DNA from: Rothia sp. (in: high G+C Gram-positive bacteria) | Lineage (GTDB): Bacteria > Actinomycetota > Actinomycetes > Actinomycetales > Micrococcaceae | Direction of reading: 5' to 3' | Assembly: GCA_030524105.1 (NCBI GenBank) | Contig: JAUNHE010000008.1 | Span: 128,128-167,304, forward strand | DNA: 39,177 nucleotides | Shown here: piece after piece, positions 25,602-34,054 of the stretch | Layout of the letters: the number at the start of each line of letters is the position of its first letter | How positions within the stretch are numbered: position 1 is the stretch's first letter | Position numbers and translations under genes: made by a program | The notes under the pieces: model-generated | The model's input: the letters and a program-made list of their open reading frames with translations, nothing else | Database searches by the model: none | Told to the model about the DNA's origin: nothing

Positions 25602-26186
25602 ATGTCACTACCAGAATCTTCTATCTTGCACCAGGAAGTGTTTCCGGCAACTTCGCAGGCTCCGGAGGTGCTGGTTCTCTGGTCTGCCAGGCGGCGTAAG
25701 ACGGTGACCGCTGCCTTGGACGCCCAGGGGAGAATAAGGCTTTTGGTGCCCGCTGCAACAACTTGTCAACAGGTGCACCAGTATATGCAGCGCTTTGTGC
25801 CCAGGGTGCTTGCTTCTGCCCAGCGCCGAAGTGACCGGGCCCGTAAATTTTCTAGTGACGAGTATCTACAGGACCGGGCTGACTGCCTTATCAGTAAGTT
25901 TTTACCCGGGTTAGAGCGGCCGGCTTCAATTTTCTGGGTGGGTAACCAGACTAAACGGTGGGCTTCAGCCACTCCCGAGCAGGGCAGGATCCGCGTTTCG
26001 CGTGCCCTGCAAGGGGCGCCGGAATATGTGCTTGATTTTGTGATTTACCACGAACTCTGCCATTTTGTGGAGGTTCAGCACAATAAAAGATTTCGGGATC
26101 TTGAGAGTAGGTACCCCCGGAAGGTTGAGGCAGAGGCTTTTTTAGCCGGAATGGTCTTTGAACAGGCTAGGGTTGGTTCAACCTAG
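25602..26186 (+). CDS. YgjP/WLM-type zinc metallopeptidase (DUF45-like)
   Basis: This small 194-residue cytoplasmic protein has a gluzincin-like site: H150, E151 and H154 (YHELCHFVEVQH), then H160 as probable third ligand, followed by NKRFRDLESRYP. The HELCH-x5-H-x2-F arrangement is characteristic of the YgjP/DUF45 (WLM-related) family. The N-terminal half (SARRRKTVTAALDAQGRIRLLVP) matches the beta-rich start of that family. The biological substrate is unknown; relatives have been linked to DNA-protein crosslink repair or RNA metabolism. A gggaaagga ribosome site precedes the ATG. It ends four bases before the stop of the convergent DUF2342 gene, with no hairpin between. Confidence 0.85.
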   Translation: MSLPESSILHQEVFPATSQAPEVLVLWSARRRKTVTAALDAQGRIRLLVPAATTCQQVHQYMQRFVPRVLASAQRRSDRARKFSSDEYLQDRADCLISKFLPGLERPASIFWVGNQTKRWASATPEQGRIRVSRALQGAPEYVLDFVIYHELCHFVEVQHNKRFRDLESRYPRKVEAEAFLAGMVFEQARVGST

Positions 26187-26190
26187 CAGA

Positions 26191-27612
26191 TCACTGGTTT
26201 TCTGGGGGAGTGTCCGGGTTGTCGGTCTGCTCGGTCTGGTCGTAGCCGCCAGCAAGGAGTTTTTCTAGGGCGGCATTAAACTCGTCTTCAGAGGCTGATA
26301 GCAGCTCGGTGCGCTGCTGGTAGGCCTTATTGTCTTTAAGTTCTGCGGTGGTGGGCAGGGTTTCTGGGGCAGCCCAGAGCTCATCCCGGGCCGCTGTGCC
26401 TTTTTGGGAACCGTAGTGGCGCCAGAATTCTGCGGCTTCACGGTTAAGGCGTGGGTGCAGCTCTAGGCCTACTAAAGAGGCAAAAAGGTGTTCTGCCGGT
26501 CCTCCGTTGGCATGGCGGCGGTTCATGGTTTCTGCTAGCTGGGCAGCCATGGGTAGGTTTTGGCTTGCCTGCTCGGTCACGACCGTTACCCAACCTTCAA
26601 CTAAGGCTAGAAGATTTTCTAGTCTTTCTAGGGCTAGCTGCTGGTCTTCACTGTTTTGGGGGGTAAAAATATCGGCAACGATGGCTTCTTGCAGGGCTTC
26701 TGGGTTCATGGGGTCAATATCTTGGGCGGCGCTCTGCATGCGCTCTATGTCCACTCGGATACCGCGGGCGTAACGTTTGATGAGGTCAATAATGTCTTCT
26801 CGGAGCCAGGGGTTGGCCCGGTAAAGCCTGGTTAAGGCAGCTTCCCGTACCGCCAGGTAGAGCATGACTTCTTGTGCCGGGATTTCTAGCCCCTGACCAA
26901 AGGCTGCCACGCCTTGAGGTAGCAGGGCGGAGCGGCCCTGAGCGAGGGGAATGCCGATATCTGCGGAGGAGACTACTTCGCTGGCTAGGGTAGCTACTGA
27001 CTGGCCGGCCATCATGCCAAACATCATTCCGCCTAGACCAGAGAGGATATTGGTTTGTCCGCCTAGTAGGGTTTTTATTTCTTCTGGCATTTGGGCGTCC
27101 ATAGAGTCGTTCATGGCCTCGGACATAGAACTGGCAATGGGGCCGGCAATTTCTTGAAAGACAGCAAAGGAATGTTCAATAAATTCTGCCTTGGTCCAGG
27201 CTTCTGTTTGGCTGGTTGGGCGCTCAAAACTGGTGACCGGGTCCAGCCAAAGATCTGCTAGCTGTCTGGCATCAAGAACAGCTGCTTTCTGGTTACTGGT
27301 GACAGCCGGGTCTTTTCCTTGAGCTATCATTTGCTGGGCGTGCTGTCGGGCTAGATCCCAGTTAACCGGTTCAGCAGTACTGCCGGATTTCATCATGGAG
27401 CTAACCGAAGCAAAGATACCTGAGAGCATGGCGGAATCCAGGTTCATTCCCATTTTGCTGAGTTCTTCAGGGTCAAGGCCTAGACTTTGGGGGTCAAAAT
27501 TTCCTTGGCCGGCTCCGGCAGGAAAAAAACCGTTTTGGGAAAGGTGCCTAAACATTTCCTCAAAAGGGTCACGATTGTTATCCCCGTCTGAAGAAGGGTT
27601 GTTCTTGGCCAT
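26191..27612 (-). CDS. DUF2342 family protein (Rv3195-like, annotated zinc-dependent metalloprotease)
   Basis: This 473-residue actinobacterial family protein lies in the same neighbourhood as mycobacterial Rv3195. Recognisable parts are the N-terminal DPFEEMFRHL with a Gly/Gln-rich linker and the Gly/Met-rich helix LGGMMFGMMAGQSVATLASEV. The long conserved helix VMLYLAVREAALTRLY then runs into NPWLREDIIDLIKRYARGI. The C-terminal ~60 residues are acidic and Gln-rich. Relatives, as I recall them, have REAAH at the conserved helix, where this protein has L260 instead of His. The hydrolase label is therefore weak. The ATG is preceded by a strong ggagg site. It is divergent from the PDZ protease gene. 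Confidence 0.8.
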   Translation of the reverse strand: MAKNNPSSDGDNNRDPFEEMFRHLSQNGFFPAGAGQGNFDPQSLGLDPEELSKMGMNLDSAMLSGIFASVSSMMKSGSTAEPVNWDLARQHAQQMIAQGKDPAVTSNQKAAVLDARQLADLWLDPVTSFERPTSQTEAWTKAEFIEHSFAVFQEIAGPIASSMSEAMNDSMDAQMPEEIKTLLGGQTNILSGLGGMMFGMMAGQSVATLASEVVSSADIGIPLAQGRSALLPQGVAAFGQGLEIPAQEVMLYLAVREAALTRLYRANPWLREDIIDLIKRYARGIRVDIERMQSAAQDIDPMNPEALQEAIVADIFTPQNSEDQQLALERLENLLALVEGWVTVVTEQASQNLPMAAQLAETMNRRHANGGPAEHLFASLVGLELHPRLNREAAEFWRHYGSQKGTAARDELWAAPETLPTTAELKDNKAYQQRTELLSASEDEFNAALEKLLAGGYDQTEQTDNPDTPPENQ

Positions 27613-27776
27613 TCTTTCCTCCCCGAAGCATATTGTTACTGTCTTGGTATCAGCTAAATTCTACGCTACATAAGCTGATTTGTGCCCGCCAGCTATTTAG
27701 CCCATAGCCGCAAAGGGTCAGGACATGGCCTTGAGGCAGTCTGTCTCTGCTGCTTTCTTCCGGTAGCCTATTGAGC

Positions 27777-28892
27777 ATGCCTTCAGACTTTCTGCCTGCA
27801 AAAATAGTGGTGAAACCGGCCCAGCTACTGGTAAGACGCCGCTTCTTTCGGCTACGCTACCCGGCTCTTATGGGGTGGATCACTGCTTTTCTTGTAGCCA
27901 TTTCTTTGCTGGTCCCCGTTAAGTTTGTTACGGAGGAGCCGGGGCCTGCCCTGAACACCTTGGGTGAATACGACGGTAAACAGCTGATTTCTATTGAGGG
28001 CAGAAAAACCTACCCGACAAGTGGGGAACTGGCTATGACAACGGTTTCTGTTGCCGGTGGCCCCAACACCAATATTAGGGCCTTGCAGACTTTAGCTACC
28101 TGGCTTCTGCCGGATACAGTGGTGGTTCCTAGCGATCTGATGTACTCACCAACGACTACCAATGAGCAGGTCAATACCCAGAATGAGGCGGATATGACCG
28201 ACTCGCAAGAGGTGGCTCAGGCTGCTGCCCTAGAGTATTTAAAGATTGACTACGATCTTAAGCTAACTATTAGCGGTTTTATTGAGCAGGACGGGCAGGA
28301 AGCGGCGCAGCAGCTGCAGGAGGGAGACCAGCTGCTCGCCTTAGGTGGAAATCGCTTAAAGACTTACGATCAGATTGCCGATATTTTGGATAATAATGGT
28401 GAAAAAGCTATTGATGTGACCTTTGTGCGTGAGGGCAAGGAGCAGACGGTGTCGCTGACTCCTCACTATAACCAGCAAGCTCAGCACTATGTTTTAGGCC
28501 TCTACCTTGAACGGGAGTATCGGTTTCCTTTTAAGGTCAATTATGAGGTAAAAGAGGTGGGTGGCCCTAGCGCCGGAATGATGTTTGCCTTAGGCATTAT
28601 TGATGAACTTAATCAAGTGGATATGACCGGTGGTAAAAAGTTTGCCGGTACCGGCACTATTTCGGCTGGCGGAAAAGTAGGGCCTATTGGGGGTATTGCC
28701 CAAAAAATGGTAGGGGCCCGCCAGGGAGGGGCTGAGGTTTTTCTTGCACCGGCAGAGAACTGCCAGGAGGTTGTTGGTAAGGTTCCCGACGGCTTGTCCG
28801 TGGTTAAAGTGGATAGTTTAAGCGAGGCGGCTGAGGCTGTTCAAAAAATTGGTTCGGGCGCAGACCCGGCTCAATTTCCCAGCTGCCACTAG
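27777..28892 (+). CDS. membrane-anchored PDZ/Lon-like serine protease (YlbL family)
   Basis: This 371-residue membrane protease has one N-terminal membrane segment (about residues 30-50, WITAFLVAISLLVPVKF) with the rest outside. A PDZ-like region spans about 160-240 (GFIEQDGQEAAQQLQEGDQLLALGG). The C-terminal Lon-type domain has the Ser-Lys dyad S265 (GGPSAGMMFAL) and K300 (GGKVGPIGGIAQKM). I start at the ATG at 27777; a TTG two codons earlier is also in frame. There is no Shine-Dalgarno, but TAGCCT lies seven bases upstream, so a leaderless start is possible. It corresponds in position to mycobacterial Rv3194c. A strong two-way hairpin follows. Confidence 0.9.
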   Translation: MPSDFLPAKIVVKPAQLLVRRRFFRLRYPALMGWITAFLVAISLLVPVKFVTEEPGPALNTLGEYDGKQLISIEGRKTYPTSGELAMTTVSVAGGPNTNIRALQTLATWLLPDTVVVPSDLMYSPTTTNEQVNTQNEADMTDSQEVAQAAALEYLKIDYDLKLTISGFIEQDGQEAAQQLQEGDQLLALGGNRLKTYDQIADILDNNGEKAIDVTFVREGKEQTVSLTPHYNQQAQHYVLGLYLEREYRFPFKVNYEVKEVGGPSAGMMFALGIIDELNQVDMTGGKKFAGTGTISAGGKVGPIGGIAQKMVGARQGGAEVFLAPAENCQEVVGKVPDGLSVVKVDSLSEAAEAVQKIGSGADPAQFPSCH

Positions 28893-28905
28893 AGTTTGTT
28901 AGCTT

Positions 28906-28954
28906 AGGTGGGGTTCCTGCCGGGCTTGGGCCGGTTAGGGCAGGAACCCCGCCT
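28906..28954. terminator. bidirectional hairpin terminator between convergent genes
   Basis: Arms 28906-28921 (aggtggggttcctgcc) and 28939-28954 (ggcaggaaccccgcct) pair over 16 positions with one G-U wobble around a 17-base loop. It lies between the stop of the PDZ protease (+) and the stop of the HerA-like gene (-). There is no T-tract on either side, as is common for terminators in this phylum. Confidence 0.75.
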
Positions 28955-28971
28955 AGAGGCGGCTGGCCTTG

Positions 28972-30543
28972 TTAGCGGCGTTTTGTGCCAAAGAGGGAGC
29001 GAACCAGCTGCCGGCCAATCTGGGAGGCGACGTTGGTTCCTACCCGCATGAGGGCATCATTACGTTTTTGCCGTTCACGTTCTTGCGCCTTGGCGCGGCG
29101 CTGAGCTTCTTGGGCTTCTGCCTTGGCCTGAGCTTTTTCTTCCTTGCTGGGGCCTTGGCCGCTTCCGGCCTCTTCTGCTGCCTGCTGGGGGGCGGCTGCT
29201 TTTTCTTTTTCGGTCAGCTTCTCGTAGGCTGAGTAGGAGTCGAGGGTGGTGGCGTATTTTGGCATGATGCTGCTAGCTGCTACTACTGCTGCCAGGGCCT
29301 CGGGGGCGGTGTCCATCAAGGATTCTGGGGCAAACATGCGGGTTAGGGCTACCGGGGAGGGGGCGCCGGTTTCTGTCATGACGGTGACGACGGCTTCACC
29401 GGTTCCGGCACTTGTGAGGACTTCTTCAAGATCGTACCCGGATTGAGGGAAGGTTCTGACTGTTGCTGCCAGGGCTTTTTGGTCTTCTGGGGTGAAGGCT
29501 CTCAGCGCGTGCTGAACACGGTTGGCTAGCTGGCCTAGGACTTCTGCGGGTAGGTCTTTAGGGGTCTGTGTAATGAAGAAGAGGCCTACTCCTTTGGAGC
29601 GGATGAGCCGTACCGTCTGAGTGATTGCTTCTTTAAAGGCTTTGGAGGAGCCGTTAAAGAGCAGGTGGGCTTCGTCTAGGAAGAAAACTAGTTTTGGTTT
29701 GTCGCTATCGCCTACTTCGGGTAGGTCTGCAAAGAGTTCTGCCAGCAGCCACATAAGGAAGGTTGAAAAAAGCTGTGGCTTAGCCTGTAGGTTTGCCAGC
29801 TCAAGAATGTGGATGAGGCCGCGTCCGTCTGGGGCTAGCCGCAAAAATTCTGCTGCGTCAAATTCTGGTTCTCCAAAAAAGGCAGCCAGGCCTTCGGCTT
29901 CGAGGGTGACAAGGCCCCGCAGGATAACTCCGGCTGTGGCTTTGGAGACTCCGCCAATACCTTCTAATTCTGTTTTGCCTTCGTCAGAGGTAAGGTACTG
30001 GATGAGGGCCCGTAGATCTGCCAGGTTAAAGAGTTCTAACTCTTTTTGGTCGGCGTAGTGAAAGATCAGCTGTAAGGCTGATTCCTGGGTGGAGTTAAGG
30101 TCCATGATGCGTGAGAGCAGAATGGGCCCAAAGGATTCTATCGTGGCTCGGATGGGCACACCCGTACCTTCTGCACCTAGGGTGTAAAACTCGGTGGGAA
30201 AGGCCTTGGCCTGCCAATCCTGGCCTAGGGCGCTGGTACGCGCAGTAAGTTTCTCGTTAGCTTGGCCGCTGGCTGCTAGGCCGGAGAGGTCTCCTTTGAT
30301 GTCTGCTAGGAAAACTGCTACCCCGTTGCTGCTCAGTTGTTCTGCTAGCAGCTGCAGGGTTTTGGTTTTTCCGGTTCCGGTGGCCCCAGCGATGAGTCCG
30401 TGTCGGTTCATCATGGCCAGAGGTAGTGCTACCTGGGCGCTGGGTTCGGGCTGGCCCTGGTTGAGCGCTACCCCTAGTTTAATGCTGGCTCCTTCAAACC
30501 GGTAGCCGGATTTTATTGCTTCAAGTTGAGCTTCATGAGTCAT
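28972..30543 (-). CDS. HerA-like ATPase, DUF853 family
   Basis: This is a 523-residue P-loop ATPase of the HerA/FtsK clan. Walker A GATGTGKT is at 53-60, ADIKGDLSGL follows, Walker B is LVFFLDEAHLLF, and then FITQTPKDLPAEVLGQLANRVQHALRAF. The C-terminal ~90 residues are charged and Ala/Lys/Glu-rich, ending in a basic tail (LVRSLFGTKRR). DUF853 proteins are poorly characterised; a DNA-translocation role is inferred from the clan. I start at the ATG at 30543. It agrees with the family start, and TATACT ends seven bases upstream with only a misplaced aagg in between. The frame can be read 14 codons further up to a TTG. Confidence 0.9.
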   Translation of the reverse strand: MTHEAQLEAIKSGYRFEGASIKLGVALNQGQPEPSAQVALPLAMMNRHGLIAGATGTGKTKTLQLLAEQLSSNGVAVFLADIKGDLSGLAASGQANEKLTARTSALGQDWQAKAFPTEFYTLGAEGTGVPIRATIESFGPILLSRIMDLNSTQESALQLIFHYADQKELELFNLADLRALIQYLTSDEGKTELEGIGGVSKATAGVILRGLVTLEAEGLAAFFGEPEFDAAEFLRLAPDGRGLIHILELANLQAKPQLFSTFLMWLLAELFADLPEVGDSDKPKLVFFLDEAHLLFNGSSKAFKEAITQTVRLIRSKGVGLFFITQTPKDLPAEVLGQLANRVQHALRAFTPEDQKALAATVRTFPQSGYDLEEVLTSAGTGEAVVTVMTETGAPSPVALTRMFAPESLMDTAPEALAAVVAASSIMPKYATTLDSYSAYEKLTEKEKAAAPQQAAEEAGSGQGPSKEEKAQAKAEAQEAQRRAKAQERERQKRNDALMRVGTNVASQIGRQLVRSLFGTKRR

Positions 30544-30550
30544 AACCTTC

Positions 30551-30556
30551 AGTATA
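30551..30556 (-). promoter_or_regulatory. putative -10 box for a leaderless HerA-like transcript
   Basis: TATACT on the minus strand is followed by seven bases and the ATG, the same spacing as at the exonuclease gene. Transcription would be expected to start at or next to the start codon. The -35 region is not recognisable. Confidence 0.4.
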
Positions 30557-30806
30557 ACCAGCACTTTAGTCTTAGCTAGCGACAAGGGACTGCGGCTTCT
30601 GGGGCGCCGCTTGGGGCTGTCAGCCTAAAACCTTGGCTGCAAGGTATTTTTGAGTCGATTATTAAGGGCAAGTTTTGGCACAATAGTTAAATATGCACTG
30701 GTGATGTCAGAATAATGTGTGTCACTGTGGTGTAGTGGGTGTGGTTATACCCACCGTAGACCGGCGAAACCGAATTCGCGAGGATTTATCTAGTGTTGAG
30801 GAAGAT

Positions 30807-33800
30807 GTGAGCACCGGACCATCCGCACAGCCTAGCCCCCGGGCAGCTAAAAGAAAAAACAATACCTTGACGATCACGTTTGCCATTATTGCTGCCTTGG
30901 TTGTTTTGTTTGTTTTTGCCACGCAGGTTTATACCGATATTCTTTGGTATAACCAGCTTGGGTACATGAAGGTTTTTGTTAGAGAAAATCTCTATAAGAT
31001 TGGTATCTTTCTGCTGGCTGCCCTGCTTGCTGCGGCCGCTGTATGGGCCAGTCTTTTTTATGCCTTTAAACGTGGTGAAGAACCTGTCATGCAGCAGGGG
31101 CCGCAGCCGCGCCGGCCTAGGGCTACTGGTCAGGCAGGTGCTGGCCAGGATCCCCTTGCCGACCTTCAGGATATTTTTAGCCAGAATATGGCCCGTTATC
31201 GAAAGACTGTTGATCGGGCCCGTAAGACTCTGCTTCTTATTATTCCGGTGGTTATTGGTCTTTTTGTGGGTAGCGGTGCGCTTTCACAGTGGGAGACCGT
31301 TGCCCTCTTCTTTCATGGGGTAGATTTTGGGGTTCAGGACCCAGAATTTGGTAAAGATCTTAGCTTTTTTATGTTTTCGCTGCCTTTTTGGAGCCTCCTG
31401 GTAAGTTTTTTGAATACGGTGGTTATTCTTTCTGCAATGGCCGGGGTAGTAATGCACTATTTTTATGGTGGCATTAAGGTCCATGAGAAAGGCATTGAAA
31501 CTACTGCCTCCTTCCGGCGGCATGCGGCTGTTCTGCTGGCCATCTTTGTGCTCTTGCGGGGGCTGATCTTCTGGCTTAACCGTTACCGGGCTACCCAGGA
31601 CCAGTCGGGTAAGTGGGCCGGGGCTATGTTTACAGATGTCAATGCCATTATTCCTATGCAGGCTATTTTGGCTATTGCGGCCTTGCTGGTAGCTGCCTTA
31701 TTTGTGGTTGCCGCTGTGACTCACCGCTGGAGGCTGCCCCTGATCGGGACTGCGGTGCTGGTGATTGCCGCTATTGTTGCCGGTGGTGTCTATCCCTGGG
31801 TTGTTCAGCGTTTTCAGGTGAATCCTAATGAGCAGGTTAGCGAGGCTAAGTATATTCAGCGCAATATTGATGCTACCCGGGCTGCCTATGGTTTGGATTC
31901 CTTGGAAGTAGAAAACTATGATGCTACTACTAGTACCAATACGGGGGCTTTGTCGGGGGAGTCAGAGACTATATCCAATATCCGGCTTTTGGATCCTAAT
32001 GTGGTTTCGGCCGCGTTTTCGCAGCTGCAGCAGTTTAGGCCCTACTACCAGTTTGACCGCAATTTGGCGGTGGATCGTTATGAGATTAACGGGCAGTCTC
32101 AGGATACGGTGATTTCTGCTAGAGAGCTTAATCCCGATCAGAACCAGAATTCTTCCTGGTATAACCAGCATGTGGTCTATACCCACGGTTACGGTGTGAT
32201 TGCTGCTTATGGTAATCAGGTTGAGTCGGACGGTAAACCTAAGTTTATGCAGTCGGGTATTAAGGCTACGGGTGAGATTAGCAAGGATTATGAGCCGCGG
32301 ATCTATTTTGGTAAGTCTTCACCGGATTACTCCATTGTTGGTGGTACTGCCGATGATGAGCCTTTGGAGCTGGATAGGCCTCAGACAACGGATGATGCGG
32401 GGTCTTCAGACGCTAAGTATACTTTTAGTGGCAATGGTGGCCCCCAGGTGGGTAATGCTTTAAGCCGTTTGGCTTATGCTATTAAGTTTCAGTCTTCTGA
32501 TTTGCTGCTTTCGGATGCTATTCGACCGCAGTCGCAGATTCTTTATGACCGGGATCCTACGGAGCGGGTTCAGAAGGTTGCCCCTTATTTGACGGTTGAT
32601 GGCAATCCTTATCCGGCTATTGTTAATAACCAGGTGGTTTGGATAGTGGATGCCTATACTACAAGCCAGAATTACCCTTATTCTCAGGCTTCTGAGTTGG
32701 AGTCGGCTACGGTTGATTCTGAGGTTCGTTCGGGTGCTGCTGCCGCTTTGCCTAAAGAGAATGTTAATTATATTCGTAATTCGGTTAAGGCTACTGTTAA
32801 TGCTTATGACGGTTCGGTGACCTTGTATGCCTGGGATGATGAGGATCCTTTGTTAAAGGCCTGGCAGGGGGTTTTCCCGCAGACGGTGAAACCTTATTCA
32901 GAGATGAGTGCCCAGCTTATTGACCATGTGCGGTATCCGCAGGATATGTTTAAGGTTCAGCGGGAAATTCTTAATAAGTATCATGTCACCCAGGCCGGTA
33001 GTTTTTATGCTGAGGATGATGTTTGGGCTACCCCGAATGATCCTACGACGGATACGGCTACTTCTTTGCCGCCTTACTATATGTCTTTGCAGATGCCTGG
33101 TGAGGATAAGGCCTCTTTCTCTTTGACTACTAGTTGGATTCCGCAGCAGTCGGATAACAATACCCGGAATGTGATGTATGGGTTTATGGCTGCTAATGGG
33201 GATGCCGGTACCGGTAAGGACGGGGAGATTAGTGAGGACTACGGTAAGTTGAAGGTTTTGGAGTTGCCGCGTAGTTCGGTGGTTCCTGGTCCGGGGCAGG
33301 CTCAGAATAATTTTAATTCGGATACGGATGTTTCTACGGAGCTGAATTTGCTGCGTCAGGGCGCTTCGAACGTTATTAACGGTAATTTGCTGACTCTGCC
33401 TGTGGGTGACGGTATTTTGTATGTGCAGCCTGTCTATGTGCAGTCGTCGGGGGATGCGGCTTATCCTACTTTGAGGCGTGTCTTGGTGGGTTTTGGTGAG
33501 AAGGTGGGTTTTGCTCCTACCTTGGATGAGGCTTTAAATGAGCTTTTTGGTGGTTCGTCCGGTGCTAAGACTGCCGATGATGCGGGGGTTAATGCTGCGG
33601 AGGCGGATTCGGAGGCTAGTGCCTCCCAGGATACTGCTTCGGGGGATGCTCAGTCTTTGAAGGATGCTTTGGAGGCTGCTAATAAGGCTATGCAGGATGC
33701 TGATAAGGCTATGAAGAGCGGTGACTGGGCTGCTTACGGTAAGGCTCAGGAGCAGCTTAATAAGGCGATTGAGGATGCTATGGCTGCTGAAGGGGCTGAT

Positions 33801-33842
33801 GCTTCTGCTTCTGCTCAGCCGTCGCCGTCGGCTTCTAGTTAG
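30807..33842 (+). CDS. UPF0182 family membrane protein
   Basis: This large actinobacterial membrane protein of unknown function is the counterpart of Rv3193c. Numbered from the GTG at 30807 it has 1,011 residues. Seven membrane segments fill the N-terminal third: about 21-40, 64-86, TLLLIIPVVIGLFVGSGAL, FSLLFW-like FSLPFWSLLVSFLN, AVLLAIFVLLRGLIFWL, AILAIAALLVAALFVVAAV and VLVIAAIVAGGVYPWVV. A ~550-residue outside domain follows (NYIRNSVKATVNAYDG, LIDHVRYPQDMFKVQ, SFSLTTSWIP). The tail is Ala/Asp/Ser-rich with a coiled-coil-like repeat (DALEAANKAMQDADKAMKSG). The GTG at 30807 is chosen because gagg lies five bases upstream; an in-frame GTG at 30717 lacks a site. Codons in the second half are strongly T-ending. 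Confidence 0.93.
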   Translation: MSTGPSAQPSPRAAKRKNNTLTITFAIIAALVVLFVFATQVYTDILWYNQLGYMKVFVRENLYKIGIFLLAALLAAAAVWASLFYAFKRGEEPVMQQGPQPRRPRATGQAGAGQDPLADLQDIFSQNMARYRKTVDRARKTLLLIIPVVIGLFVGSGALSQWETVALFFHGVDFGVQDPEFGKDLSFFMFSLPFWSLLVSFLNTVVILSAMAGVVMHYFYGGIKVHEKGIETTASFRRHAAVLLAIFVLLRGLIFWLNRYRATQDQSGKWAGAMFTDVNAIIPMQAILAIAALLVAALFVVAAVTHRWRLPLIGTAVLVIAAIVAGGVYPWVVQRFQVNPNEQVSEAKYIQRNIDATRAAYGLDSLEVENYDATTSTNTGALSGESETISNIRLLDPNVVSAAFSQLQQFRPYYQFDRNLAVDRYEINGQSQDTVISARELNPDQNQNSSWYNQHVVYTHGYGVIAAYGNQVESDGKPKFMQSGIKATGEISKDYEPRIYFGKSSPDYSIVGGTADDEPLELDRPQTTDDAGSSDAKYTFSGNGGPQVGNALSRLAYAIKFQSSDLLLSDAIRPQSQILYDRDPTERVQKVAPYLTVDGNPYPAIVNNQVVWIVDAYTTSQNYPYSQASELESATVDSEVRSGAAAALPKENVNYIRNSVKATVNAYDGSVTLYAWDDEDPLLKAWQGVFPQTVKPYSEMSAQLIDHVRYPQDMFKVQREILNKYHVTQAGSFYAEDDVWATPNDPTTDTATSLPPYYMSLQMPGEDKASFSLTTSWIPQQSDNNTRNVMYGFMAANGDAGTGKDGEISEDYGKLKVLELPRSSVVPGPGQAQNNFNSDTDVSTELNLLRQGASNVINGNLLTLPVGDGILYVQPVYVQSSGDAAYPTLRRVLVGFGEKVGFAPTLDEALNELFGGSSGAKTADDAGVNAAEADSEASASQDTASGDAQSLKDALEAANKAMQDADKAMKSGDWAAYGKAQEQLNKAIEDAMAAEGADASASAQPSPSASS

Positions 33843-33849
33843 TTTTCCA

Positions 33850-33910
33850 CTAGCCAAGACCTGTGTTTTCTCTTACAAATACTTGTTTGGGTTTGCTTGG
33901 TCTTGGCTAG
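33850..33910. repeat. 12-bp perfect inverted repeat around the tRNA promoter
   Basis: Arms ctagccaagacc (33850-33861) and ggtcttggctag (33899-33910) are exact reverse complements with 37 bases between. The right arm fills most of the spacer of the tRNA promoter, and the left arm begins eight bases after the UPF0182 stop. It may end UPF0182 transcription or act as a protein site. Confidence 0.6.
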
Positions 33911-33921
33911 GTGTGTATAGT
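33893..33921 (+). promoter_or_regulatory. sigma-70-type promoter for initiator tRNA
   Basis: A -35 TTGCTT (33893-33898) and a -10 TATAGT (33916-33921) are separated by exactly 17 bases, twelve bases before the mature tRNA. This is the clearest promoter in the window. Confidence 0.65.
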
Positions 33922-33933
33922 TGGGTGAGTCGC

Positions 33934-34007
33934 CGCGGGGTGGAGCAGTTCGGTAGCTCGCCGGGCTCATAACCCGGAGGCCGCAAGTTCAAATCTTGCC
34001 CCCGCAA
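33934..34007 (+). tRNA. initiator tRNA-fMet (anticodon CAT)
   Basis: The cloverleaf closes fully. Acceptor CGCGGGG (33934-33940) pairs with CCCCGCA (34000-34006), leaving the unpaired C1/A72 that marks bacterial initiator tRNAs. The anticodon stem has three consecutive G-C pairs next to the loop CTCATAA (anticodon CAT). The T arm is GCAAG-TTCAAAT-CTTGC (33983-33999). The discriminator is A at 34007 and CCA is not encoded (cta follows). It has its own promoter and terminator and stands alone. It marks the boundary between conserved chromosome to the left and a variable, AT-rich lanthipeptide region to the right. Confidence 0.97.
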
Positions 34008-34017
34008 CTAGATTGTA

Positions 34018-34054
34018 AAAAGCCCCATTTGGTCTAAATCCAAATGGGGCTTTT
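34018..34054 (+). terminator. intrinsic terminator of initiator tRNA
   Basis: A perfect 15-bp stem, aaaagccccatttgg (34018-34032) with ccaaatggggctttt (34040-34054), has a 7-base loop and a T-rich 3' end. It begins ten bases after the tRNA. It can also work from the other strand because the stem is flanked by A and T runs. Confidence 0.92.

Noticed and set aside
30717-30806. Longer UPF0182 N-terminus from GTG at 30717
   Set aside because: It adds a Cys/Val-rich segment with no ribosome site; the GTG at 30807 has gagg at proper spacing and a family-like start.
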